23,055 bases of DNA from positions 1 to 23,055 of the forward strand of contig JAOUQB010000004.1 in NCBI GenBank assembly GCA_029879555.1, in the 5' to 3' direction. This DNA comes from Nitrospirota bacterium. GTDB taxonomy: Bacteria; Nitrospirota; Nitrospiria; Nitrospirales; UBA8639. The notes below the pieces were generated by a model. It was not told the origin of the DNA. It worked only from the letters and a program-made list of their open reading frames with translations, and searched no databases. Each line of letters begins with the position of its first letter. Within the stretch, counting starts at the first letter, position 1. A program made the translations under genes and the position numbers. Shown one piece after another: positions 15,739 to 23,055 of the stretch.

Positions 15739-17751
15739 TTAGTACCTCCATGTGACTTTTCCGTAGACACTTCGCTGGACCTCTGTGGGTTGGGTGGCTA
15801 AGAACAACGAAGGCGACCCTTCTGGATGATGGTTATCCAAAAGATTTTGGCCAACCACCGACAGATCCAGATTTGGCCACGGCTTCCAACCTAACCGAAG
15901 GTCCAATTCCACATAGCTGGCAATATTGGGCGCAGAAAGTCTGTCGACGACTCGGATCCATGAATCAAATTCCACCTGATAGGGGAGGGAAATGAGTGAA
16001 CGAACGGATCCTTGGTGGTGTGGTGTGTTGCCCCCGGTGGTATTGAGGCTGGAATTGACCGGGCCGTCCACATCCATGTTGATATAGGTATACGCCCCTC
16101 GAAGACGCCACCAGTCTTGCAATTGTACGTCGCTGGCAATTTCAACCCCGATTGTATCGACGGTCAAATTATTTTCTAGCGTCCCAGTGGGAGGTAATAA
16201 GGTGATGACTCGAGTGCCTCGTACATTGTCGTATTGGTTATAAAATCCGGTGATATCGATCGTGAACCGCTCAAAGGTGTTCAACCGATACCCGACTTCA
16301 AAGGCCAATAATTCTTCAGATTTGAATTCCTGATTGCCCAGAAAACGTGTCGGTACCGGTGTGTTCGCGTTTGGCGCAAAGGTCAAGCGGCTATTGTCTT
16401 CTAAGCGAGAAGGGACCCGAACTGCACGAGACACGGCACCCCACACGCTGTGACCCTCTATGGGTTTCCAAAGAAAGCGACCGCTGGGTTGATATTCAAA
16501 TCCCGTGAAATCGTTATGGGAAAGTTTGGTCCCGAGGGTCACAGTGAGGAAATCTGGAATAAGCGTGATTTCATCCTGGAGGAATCCACTGAGCAGGGTA
16601 AATGAACGGGAATCCGGGAAAGCGGAGGCCCCAGCGGTATTTTGCAAATCGTCCATCCAATACCGGTATTCCACACCCCAAAGAAGTTCTTGGTTCGAGA
16701 AAAATCCGAATCGATGTTGGAAGTCTACGTCGAACGTATCAATGGTGGCCTTGATGGTGTTTTCGGAGCGCTCGTATCGATCATAGAAAAATTGGAGTGC
16801 CATGTCGGACTCCGAATCCCAGGTGTGTTCCCATCGAGTGAGGACATGGCCTCCAGACATACGAAGATCCTCATTGCCGGTCGTAAATCCAAATGGAAAG
16901 GTGGATGTGGTGGCGACGGTACTTTGTTGCCCACCGTCGCCGGTATACAGCTCTCCTTGCACCATGACGCGATCTTGAGAGGCGGGTTCCCAATCAGTTC
17001 TGAATCCACTCCGGAACAGTCGTGTGTCATCATGGGCTCCCATGGCGTTAAAGCTGTCGTCTCGATTGAAATATTTGGTGAATAAGCGGTAATGGAGGTT
17101 CGAGCCATGGCTTCCCCCTTGCCTGATCGACACAATGCCTTCTTCGGTCCCAGCCACTCCACTCACGAGGAGCCCTTGGGTATCCTGAGCCTTCTTGGTG
17201 ATGATATTGATGACGCCGTTGACCGCATTCACTCCCCAGAGAGATCCTCCAGGTCCACGGATCACCTCGATCCGTTCGATGTCTTCTAGGATCGTGTCTT
17301 GTGTTTCCCACGTGACCCCGGCAAATAACGGATTATAGACGGTTCGGCCGTCAATCAGGACCAACAATTTATTGGTGAAGCGTTCATTGAATCCTCGAGC
17401 CGTGATGTCCCATTGATTCTTGCTGTTTCGTGCCACCTGGAGCCCCGGGACCATGCGAAGGGCTTCTGGAATGCTGGTGACTCCAGAACGGCGAATGTCT
17501 TCCTGTGTGATCACAAAAATAGCGGCAGCCGATTCCGACAACTTTTGTTTCTTCTTGGAGACTGACGTGACCTCCACGGACATCAACTCTTCCAAGCTCA
17601 ATTCCGTTAAGTCGAGGTTGGTTGAAGGATCGACGTTGTTCCCGGAAGCTGTGCCTGCAAGGAAGAAGAGGAGTAGGCTGACTAATCCTATGTGTATCGC
17701 CACCTTGTTGATGGGGTGAGGAAATCCATCGGTACCCAATCTGTGTGTCAT
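15739..17751 (-). CDS. TonB-dependent outer-membrane receptor
   Basis: A 670-residue outer-membrane protein. A signal peptide (hydrophobic IHIGLVSLLLFFLAGTAS, cleavage about residue 37) is followed by LTELSLEELMSVEVTSVSKK, an N-terminal block I associate with receptors next to yfiR genes. The plug domain (about 68-190) contains VITQEDIRRSG, ALRMVPGLQV, ARGFNERFTNKLLVLIDGR, IERIEVIRGPGGSLWG and NGVINIITKKA. The barrel ends in GKVTWRY with a terminal aromatic residue, as usual for outer-membrane assembly. The substrate cannot be inferred. GGAGGG at 17756-17761 fits the ATG at 17749-17751. It heads the receptor-YfiR-CHASE8 kinase operon, and may supply the outer-membrane input to that pathway. 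Confidence 0.93.
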   Translation of the reverse strand: MTHRLGTDGFPHPINKVAIHIGLVSLLLFFLAGTASGNNVDPSTNLDLTELSLEELMSVEVTSVSKKKQKLSESAAAIFVITQEDIRRSGVTSIPEALRMVPGLQVARNSKNQWDITARGFNERFTNKLLVLIDGRTVYNPLFAGVTWETQDTILEDIERIEVIRGPGGSLWGVNAVNGVINIITKKAQDTQGLLVSGVAGTEEGIVSIRQGGSHGSNLHYRLFTKYFNRDDSFNAMGAHDDTRLFRSGFRTDWEPASQDRVMVQGELYTGDGGQQSTVATTSTFPFGFTTGNEDLRMSGGHVLTRWEHTWDSESDMALQFFYDRYERSENTIKATIDTFDVDFQHRFGFFSNQELLWGVEYRYWMDDLQNTAGASAFPDSRSFTLLSGFLQDEITLIPDFLTVTLGTKLSHNDFTGFEYQPSGRFLWKPIEGHSVWGAVSRAVRVPSRLEDNSRLTFAPNANTPVPTRFLGNQEFKSEELLAFEVGYRLNTFERFTIDITGFYNQYDNVRGTRVITLLPPTGTLENNLTVDTIGVEIASDVQLQDWWRLRGAYTYINMDVDGPVNSSLNTTGGNTPHHQGSVRSLISLPYQVEFDSWIRVVDRLSAPNIASYVELDLRLGWKPWPNLDLSVVGQNLLDNHHPEGSPSLFLATQPTEVQRSVYGKVTWRY

Positions 17752-17928
17752 GAAACCCTCCGCGTGAACATGGCAGAAATTTCCCTCGAGACTTGGCCAA
17801 CGGGTCGAACCGTCAATCGGAATCGAAGAAGGAGGTCTCGACGAACAAAATGGCCAATTTCCTTTTATATTGTTGTCGGTTTCCGGAAATTGAGACTTAA
17901 TGTAAGGCGAGGTCTCGTTTTCACGAAT

Positions 17929-17984
17929 TTCCCATGTCAGAGGAAAGGTGAATGTTTACGTGACCGGTCGCGTTTACATGGGAA
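17929..17984. promoter_or_regulatory. Nested inverted repeats upstream of the TonB receptor operon
   Basis: Perfect 9-base arms TTCCCATGT (17929-17937) and ACATGGGAA (17976-17984) enclose 38 bases. Inside is the 8-base palindrome GACCGGTC (17962-17969), flanked by two GTTTACG/CGTTTAC-like words. This nested symmetry lies about 180 bases before the receptor start and 87 bases past the Amt-kinase stop. It could be a structured leader, an operator pair or a processing site. Confidence 0.35.
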
Positions 17985-18028
17985 GAGAAAAACGAGAAGA
18001 TGGGAGGGAATGTCTAGTACGGAACCTT

Positions 18029-18051
18029 GGGGATTGTTGGCGACAACCCCC
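18029..18051 (-). terminator. Possible terminator hairpin after the Amt-kinase gene
   Basis: On the minus strand a stem GGGGGTTGT / ACAATCCCC (one mismatch as read, 9 bases) with a 5-base loop begins 20 bases after the Amt-kinase stop. No U-run follows, so it is not a textbook intrinsic terminator. Confidence 0.3.
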
Positions 18052-18070
18052 TGTCATCGTGTTCGTGGCT

Positions 18071-21000
18071 TTACACGTTTTTGAGGATGTCTTCAAATTT
18101 CTGACGCGTGGCTTGGAACACATCTTGGATGGTTGTCCGAAATGAAGAGGGGAGTGTGGCCTTTTCAGATTGGCAAGCCCGTTCTAGGTCGACGGCCGCC
18201 TGGGCCAGGGCGTTGGCCCCCATATTGCGAGAGATGCCCTTGAGCCCATGGGCGGCTTCCTTGATCTGGGCGAGATCGTGGGCATCCAACCCCTGTTCGA
18301 TCTGATGGACACAGGCCAGGGCATCGTCCACAAATCGCCGAATCATGGTGGCCACAAAGTCTCGGCCTCCCAAGATTTCCAATTCATTCAAATTCTTCTG
18401 GCTGATGAACTCTGATTCGGATGCATTCGGCAGAAGAGTTGGGCGGTCCTCATCTAAAGGGGCAGGAGGGTGGACGGACCTGTCGTCGGATTTGGGAAGC
18501 CATTTGCTAAGAATGTGAGATAATTCTTCGGGCCGGATCGGCTTGCTGAGATAATCGTCCATGCCGGCCTGCAGGCATTTGTCCCGGTCCCCCTGCATGG
18601 CATTGGCTGTCACCGCAATAATGGGAACGTGGGAATCGTGAGGAGTAAGGCGTAAGGCGTCAGGAGTATTCTGAATTCCGGATTCTTGCCCCTTACTCCT
18701 TACGCCTAACGCCTTACGCTTCACGGCTTCGGCTTCTCGAATCTGTCTCGTCGCCTCATAGCCATCCATGATGGGCATTTGGCAATCCATCAGAATGAGG
18801 TCGTAGGGAATGCGAGAGAGTGCTTCGAGGGCTTCCTGCCCATTGGCCGCCACATCCGCCCGAAATCCAAGTCGTTCGACCATCAACACGCCTAATTGTT
18901 GATTTACCTGATGGTCGTCGACGACTAGGATGCGAATAGCCTGGTGGCGTTGAAGTTCTCTGAGGACATGGGAGGTGATTAATGGTTGGGATGGAGTTGG
19001 GGTATCGGAGAGCGGCAATCCCATCACGGTTTCCAAACAGGCTTGGAGTTGGCCTCTCCGGATGGGTTTGGTGAGATAGCCAGAAAATCCACATTGCTGC
19101 GCGGCATTGGCATCGCCTCGTCGTCCTAAGGAGGTGAGAAGTATCAGGCGCGTGTCCTTAAGGGTGTCATCAGATTTGATGAGCGTGGCCAAGGTGAATC
19201 CATCCATCTCGGGCATTTCCATATCTAAGATCGCCAAGTGGAAGGGGGTACCTGTTTTGGCGTGTTGTTGAAGGAGGGCCAGACAATGTCGTGGATCTTC
19301 GACTAAGGTGCCTTCCATCTTCCAGTAATGAAAGTATTGTTCCAATAATTGACGATTGGTGGGATGATCATCGACGGCACACACCCGGAGCTTTTCTAAG
19401 GCGACAGGTGTTTGGGGGAGCGAGGAAGCCCAAACCGGTTGCTTCAGAAAATGCGCGGTAAACCAAAAGGTACTCCCACCTTCCGATCGATTCTCAACCC
19501 CAATGTCCCCGTTCATTTGTTGGACTAATTGTTTGCAAATGGCCAGGCCTAATCCGGTTCCGCCATAGCGTCTGGTGGTTGAACTATCAGCCTGAGAAAA
19601 GGGTTGAAAGAGTTTCGGTAAAATGTCCGGAGGAATGCCTTCGCCCGTGTCATGGATATCTACTTTGATCATGACGTCTTCCGGTGTTTCCTGGATGGAT
19701 GAAATTTTGACGACGATTTCACCCGTGGAGGTAAATTTGATGGCATTCCCGGTGAGATTCATGAAGATTTGACGCAAGCGTCCAGGGTCACCTTGGAGGG
19801 CCGTCGGAACATTAGCATTCACCAAGCCCACCAATTCGAGTCCCTTTTTCCCTGCGGCTTCGCCCAATAACTCCAAAGACTCTTCCAAGGTGGTGCGAAG
19901 ATCAAATGGGATTTGTTCGAATTCCAACTTGCCGGCTTCAATCTTGGAGAAGTCTAGAATGTCGTTAATGATCTTTAACAGGGTCTCTCCCGAGGACTTC
20001 ACGGTTTCCGCAAATTGCCGTTGTTGACCGGAAAGCTCGGTGTCCAGAAGGAGCCCCGTCATCCCAATCACGCCATTCATGGGCGTTCGGATTTCGTGGC
20101 TCATGGTGGCGAGGAATTGACTTTTGGCAATGGCTGCCGTTTCGGCGCGTTCTTTGGCTTCTCGCAGTTCTTGTTCCTGGTGTTTGCGATCACTAATATC
20201 TCGAACAATGCCGGTAAATGTACGCCGCATACCCACTTGGGTTTCACTCACCGCGAGTTCCATCGGAAAGGTCGACCCGTCCTTTCGTTGACCGAGCAAT
20301 TCCCGACTTCGTCCAAAAATGGTGGACGTATATCCATCGAGGTATCGTTGAAGGTAGCCATCATGTTCTTCTTGGTACGGGGAAGGCATGAGGACTGAGA
20401 CATTGCGGCCAATGGCTTCTTCAGCCGAAAAGCCGAACACATGTTCGGCAGCACTATTATAGGATTGGATAATTCCCGTCTCGTTAATCGTGATAATGGC
20501 ATCGGCTGCCGTTTCGACAATGCCTCGAATCCGCGCATCACTTTCTTCTCGGGCGAGTTCTCCGCGTTTGCGCTCGAGGACGCGACCGAGTTGCGTGCCG
20601 ATAATTTCCATGACTTCCAGCATGCGTGGGTTGGGAGTCTCGACCGAGCGGGAGAAAAATTCCAGGACGCCCATCACGGTACGGCCCACCAGAAGAGGAA
20701 AGGCGAATCCACCCCGTATCCCCAGTTCTCCGGCCATTTTGGCGCGGGGGAAGTTCAGGTCTTGGGTAATGTCGGGAATCCATGCGGCTCGTCCGTGAGC
20801 GAGGACACGCCCAGGAAGGCCTACGCCAGTAGAAAACGTGGTTTTTTCGGTCAGCGTTCGGAAGGTATGGAACTCTTCAGGGTTGTCCAGATGCCAAAGG
20901 GCCGACGGTGTGAGTAGAGCCCTCTGCTCGTCTTCGCGAAAATACACATGAGCCACGGGCCATTTGGTAAATGCACAGATGAGATCGAGGCTGGTTTGGA

Positions 21001-22843
21001 AGGCCTCATGTACGGATTGAGCTTCGTTGGCGGAGATCGCCACCTGTTGCATCAGTGTGATCAGGTCGGTTTCCTGCCGCAAGGCCGACTCGGTTTGTTG
21101 TTGTTCTGTGAGGTCCCGCACGAAGGCGTAAAACGAATAGGAGGCGTCCTGAAAAATAGGAATAATGGTCAACTCAATGGGAAATTCTTGACCCTCACGA
21201 TGCAGCGCCGTTAATTTGAGACGCTGATTGACGATGGTCCCTTTCTTCGTGGCAGAAAAGCGTTTGAGGCCGTCAATATGCGCCTGTCGATATTGGGGAG
21301 GAATGATCGCCGTGGTGAGCGACTGTCCGAGAATGTCCTCCTTTGACCACCCGAAGATGGCTGTTGCCTGAGGGTTCCACGTCGTGACGTTACCGTTGGC
21401 GTCGATCCCAATGATGCCGTCGAGTGCATGATCGATGATCAACCGAATTTCGTCACGGTTTTCTTTTAAGGCTTTGATGGCATCTTCACGTTGCTGGACT
21501 TCGGTATTGACCCGATCCAAGACCCGGTTATATTCGGTGGCGATTTGCCCAACTTCGGTATGGGGCTCCACTTCAACGGCCTGTGTGAAATCTCCCAAGG
21601 CTCGATGGGTTTCCATCTGACCGACGAGATCGAGGAGGGCTGTGCTGGCGCCATGTTCGGTCATATTCAACCCGAGGCGTTCCTCTTCTGCCGTGACTCT
21701 CAGGGGAATGATCCGGTTGAGCGCTTTCAAGATGACGATGCTGACCCCAAATGACCATGCAAAACAGGTCATTACACCGAGCAATTGCACGCCGAATTGT
21801 GTCAAGCGGTCATACCCAGTTCCCCACGTGTCCGGATTGCCCACCAACGCGAGCGCCAACGTGCCCCAGATTCCCGCGCAGGTATGGGCAGGAAATGCAC
21901 CAATAACATCGTCCACCTCATAGCGTTCTAACAATCTGGCCGCAAGGACACAGAGGACGCCCCCAATTCCTCCGACCAACAGGGACTCCATTGGCGCTAG
22001 GTAGGGCGCGGAGGCAGTAATGGCCACCAGGCCAGCGATGATGCCATTAATCACCGACGTGACTTCTGGTCGGCCCTGGCTCCACCACGAATATCCCAAT
22101 GCAGCCATCCCTCCTCCAGCACTCGCTAACATGGTATTGACCAACACCAGCGGAATGTTTTGGGAATGTTGCACAACGCTGCCGCCATTAAATCCCATCC
22201 ATCCCACCCATAAGAGAAATAGCCCCAATGCCGAGAGCGGGAGATTATGCCCTTGAATCGGAATGGCTGTCGTTCCGAATCGTCCGATGCGTGGTCCAAT
22301 GACGATAATAGCCGCCAAGGCGACCCATCCAGCCGTGGAATGCACGACCGTAGCTCCGGCAAAATCCAGGAACCCGAGATGATTGAGCCAACCGGTATGC
22401 AGACCCTGTGCGTTTCCTCCCCACATCCAATGGCCGATGACTGGATAGATGACGGCGCTAATGAGGATGGACACGAGAAGATAGCCGCTGAAGCGCATGC
22501 GTTCTGCGACGGCGCCAGAGATGATCGTCGTGGCCGTTCCGCAAAACGTCAGTTGAAACAAAAAGAAGGTCCACATGGGGATATTGGAACCCCCATCGAA
22601 CAGAAACTGCGTGGTCCCGAAGAGGCCAAAGGCGGTGACCCCAAACATGAGCCCATATCCAAAGGTCCAAAACATGATGGAGGAGAGACAGATATCCACC
22701 ACATTTTTAATCGCCACGTTGATGCTATTTTTTGCACGGACCAATCCAGTTTCCAGACAGGTAAACCCGGCTTGCATGAGCAAGACGAGCGCGGTGCACG
22801 TCAGCATCCAGATCAACGGTTGGAATGGGAGCTCAGGGGGCAT
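18071..22843 (-). CDS. Ammonium-transporter/hybrid histidine kinase fusion (Amt sensor kinase)
   Basis: A 1590-residue fusion. Residues 1-385 are a full Amt channel with the pore residues in place: Asp160 and His168 in LDFAGATVVH, His320 in AFPAHTCAG, Phe218 in GWMGFN and Trp141 in GHWMWGG. After the Amt tail (RVTAEEERLGLNMTEHG) comes a HAMP-like connector (VEPHTEVGQIATEYN), PAS (about 466-590), GAF (605-765) and PAS (775-895). HisKA has His916 (MSHEIRTPMNG) and the ATPase GGTGLGLAI. Two receivers (Asp1207, Asp1353) and an Hpt domain (His1532 in AAHGLKGIS) complete it. Characterised relatives such as Amt5 of Kuenenia stuttgartiensis sense ammonium. The ATG at 22841-22843 is preceded in frame by TGA at -12, fixing the start. 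Residues about 1373-1403 are encoded by a heptad palindrome. The Hpt domain implies a separate receiver partner, perhaps the REC-HD-GYP protein. Confidence 0.95.
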   Translation of the reverse strand: MPPELPFQPLIWMLTCTALVLLMQAGFTCLETGLVRAKNSINVAIKNVVDICLSSIMFWTFGYGLMFGVTAFGLFGTTQFLFDGGSNIPMWTFFLFQLTFCGTATTIISGAVAERMRFSGYLLVSILISAVIYPVIGHWMWGGNAQGLHTGWLNHLGFLDFAGATVVHSTAGWVALAAIIVIGPRIGRFGTTAIPIQGHNLPLSALGLFLLWVGWMGFNGGSVVQHSQNIPLVLVNTMLASAGGGMAALGYSWWSQGRPEVTSVINGIIAGLVAITASAPYLAPMESLLVGGIGGVLCVLAARLLERYEVDDVIGAFPAHTCAGIWGTLALALVGNPDTWGTGYDRLTQFGVQLLGVMTCFAWSFGVSIVILKALNRIIPLRVTAEEERLGLNMTEHGASTALLDLVGQMETHRALGDFTQAVEVEPHTEVGQIATEYNRVLDRVNTEVQQREDAIKALKENRDEIRLIIDHALDGIIGIDANGNVTTWNPQATAIFGWSKEDILGQSLTTAIIPPQYRQAHIDGLKRFSATKKGTIVNQRLKLTALHREGQEFPIELTIIPIFQDASYSFYAFVRDLTEQQQTESALRQETDLITLMQQVAISANEAQSVHEAFQTSLDLICAFTKWPVAHVYFREDEQRALLTPSALWHLDNPEEFHTFRTLTEKTTFSTGVGLPGRVLAHGRAAWIPDITQDLNFPRAKMAGELGIRGGFAFPLLVGRTVMGVLEFFSRSVETPNPRMLEVMEIIGTQLGRVLERKRGELAREESDARIRGIVETAADAIITINETGIIQSYNSAAEHVFGFSAEEAIGRNVSVLMPSPYQEEHDGYLQRYLDGYTSTIFGRSRELLGQRKDGSTFPMELAVSETQVGMRRTFTGIVRDISDRKHQEQELREAKERAETAAIAKSQFLATMSHEIRTPMNGVIGMTGLLLDTELSGQQRQFAETVKSSGETLLKIINDILDFSKIEAGKLEFEQIPFDLRTTLEESLELLGEAAGKKGLELVGLVNANVPTALQGDPGRLRQIFMNLTGNAIKFTSTGEIVVKISSIQETPEDVMIKVDIHDTGEGIPPDILPKLFQPFSQADSSTTRRYGGTGLGLAICKQLVQQMNGDIGVENRSEGGSTFWFTAHFLKQPVWASSLPQTPVALEKLRVCAVDDHPTNRQLLEQYFHYWKMEGTLVEDPRHCLALLQQHAKTGTPFHLAILDMEMPEMDGFTLATLIKSDDTLKDTRLILLTSLGRRGDANAAQQCGFSGYLTKPIRRGQLQACLETVMGLPLSDTPTPSQPLITSHVLRELQRHQAIRILVVDDHQVNQQLGVLMVERLGFRADVAANGQEALEALSRIPYDLILMDCQMPIMDGYEATRQIREAEAVKRKALGVRSKGQESGIQNTPDALRLTPHDSHVPIIAVTANAMQGDRDKCLQAGMDDYLSKPIRPEELSHILSKWLPKSDDRSVHPPAPLDEDRPTLLPNASESEFISQKNLNELEILGGRDFVATMIRRFVDDALACVHQIEQGLDAHDLAQIKEAAHGLKGISRNMGANALAQAAVDLERACQSEKATLPSSFRTTIQDVFQATRQKFEDILKNV
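18637..18725. repeat. Heptad palindrome inside the Amt-kinase gene
   Basis: The 31-base left arm (18637-18667) reads CGTGAGG, AGTAAGG, CGTAAGG, CGTCAGG, AGT. The 31-base right arm (18695-18725) pairs with it at 27 of 31 positions; the centre is 27 bases. It is the best-preserved palindrome in the window. Read on the minus strand it stays in frame and encodes VKRKALG-VRSKG from one arm and TPDALRLTPH from the other, between helix 3 and strand 4 of the second receiver. Confidence 0.88.
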
Positions 22844-22983
22844 GAATGATTTTCAGAAATGGGACGTTAAAAATGGAATAGGATCATCGTTCATCCGGAA
22901 CTTGGGCTCTAAAGAGACTGGGCCTATTTCCATCTTTTCGGTCCTTGAAAATTGATTCTTAAAAATGAACAGTTTTTTTGGTT

Positions 22984-23055
22984 CGTGAGGCGTGAGGCGT
23001 GAGGCGTGAGGCGTGAGGCGTGAGGCGGGAGGCGTGAGGCGTGATGAGTGAGGCG
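22984..23055. repeat. Tandem CGTGAGG heptad array at window edge
   Basis: About ten in-phase 7-base units run to the window end: six perfect CGTGAGG copies (22984-23025), then CGGGAGG, CGTGAGG, CGTGATG, AGTGAGG and a partial CG. The array is truncated by the window. It is the same unit as the arms of the palindromes above and is probably a left arm whose right arm is outside. It lies about 140 bases upstream of the Amt-kinase start. The stretch 22844-22983 before it is AT-rich with a T7 run and no gene. Confidence 0.9.

Larger units (their letters stand above)
17752..18070. other. 319-base gap between Amt-kinase and TonB receptor genes
   Basis: This gap holds a possible terminator hairpin near the Amt-kinase stop and a nested dyad structure in the middle. 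An AATATAAA sequence on the minus strand (around 17864-17871) could be a -10 region for the receptor operon, but no matching -35 box is evident. No gene is supported. Confidence 0.5.

Noticed and set aside
22247..22849. A 200-codon open frame antisense to the Amt module
   Set aside because: It lies opposite the strongly conserved Amt coding region, has low-complexity charged composition and no family features; it is a shadow of the real gene.
22984..23055. CRISPR-like array
   Set aside because: The unit is 7 bases with no spacers and no cas genes; it is a simple tandem heptad repeat.

Overview
The window is about 23 kb of a signal-transduction cluster from a Gram-negative, environmental bacterium. 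The protein styles (a TonB receptor with YfiR, multi-PAS kinases, response regulators lacking DNA-binding domains) and the abundant GTGAGGC/GTAAGGC repeats suggest Nitrospirota, possibly a Nitrospira-like nitrite oxidiser. The NhaB sodium/proton antiporter and moderate GC would fit a saline habitat. This assignment is inference; there is no rRNA or marker gene in the window. Twelve genes are supported. No tRNA, rRNA, insertion sequence or CRISPR array was seen.

Left part (1-3942): the 3' end of an OmpA/MotB-type peptidoglycan-binding gene (+) faces nhaB (-). An unrecognised 117-residue gene (+) faces a DUF3391/HD-GYP gene (-). Both convergent junctions are filled by heptanucleotide-based palindromic repeats.

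Middle (4134-11664, all -): a REC-HD-GYP (RpfG-type) protein, then a ten-PAS membrane histidine kinase, a receiver protein without DNA-binding domain and a STAS protein. Gene order in the direction of transcription runs from high to low coordinates.

Right part (12063-22843, all -): an ammonium-transporter/hybrid-histidine-kinase fusion of 1590 residues; then a TonB-dependent receptor, a YfiR-like periplasmic protein and a CHASE8 hybrid kinase that overlaps yfiR by 4 bases. The RpfG-type protein follows this kinase and may be its output. The predicted outputs in the window are two c-di-GMP phosphodiesterases, one STAS protein and one stand-alone receiver, with no GGDEF domain and no transcription factor.

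The most unusual signal is a repeat family built of a 7-base unit (consensus CGTRAGG) arranged as palindromes. It occurs between convergent genes, after a kinase gene, as a tandem array at the right edge and, strikingly, in frame inside the second receiver domain of both hybrid kinases. There it encodes about 30 extra residues at the same site, 20 residues after the phospho-acceptor Asp. This resembles in concept the Rickettsia palindromic elements that insert into genes, but in a different phylum and with a 7-nt modular unit.
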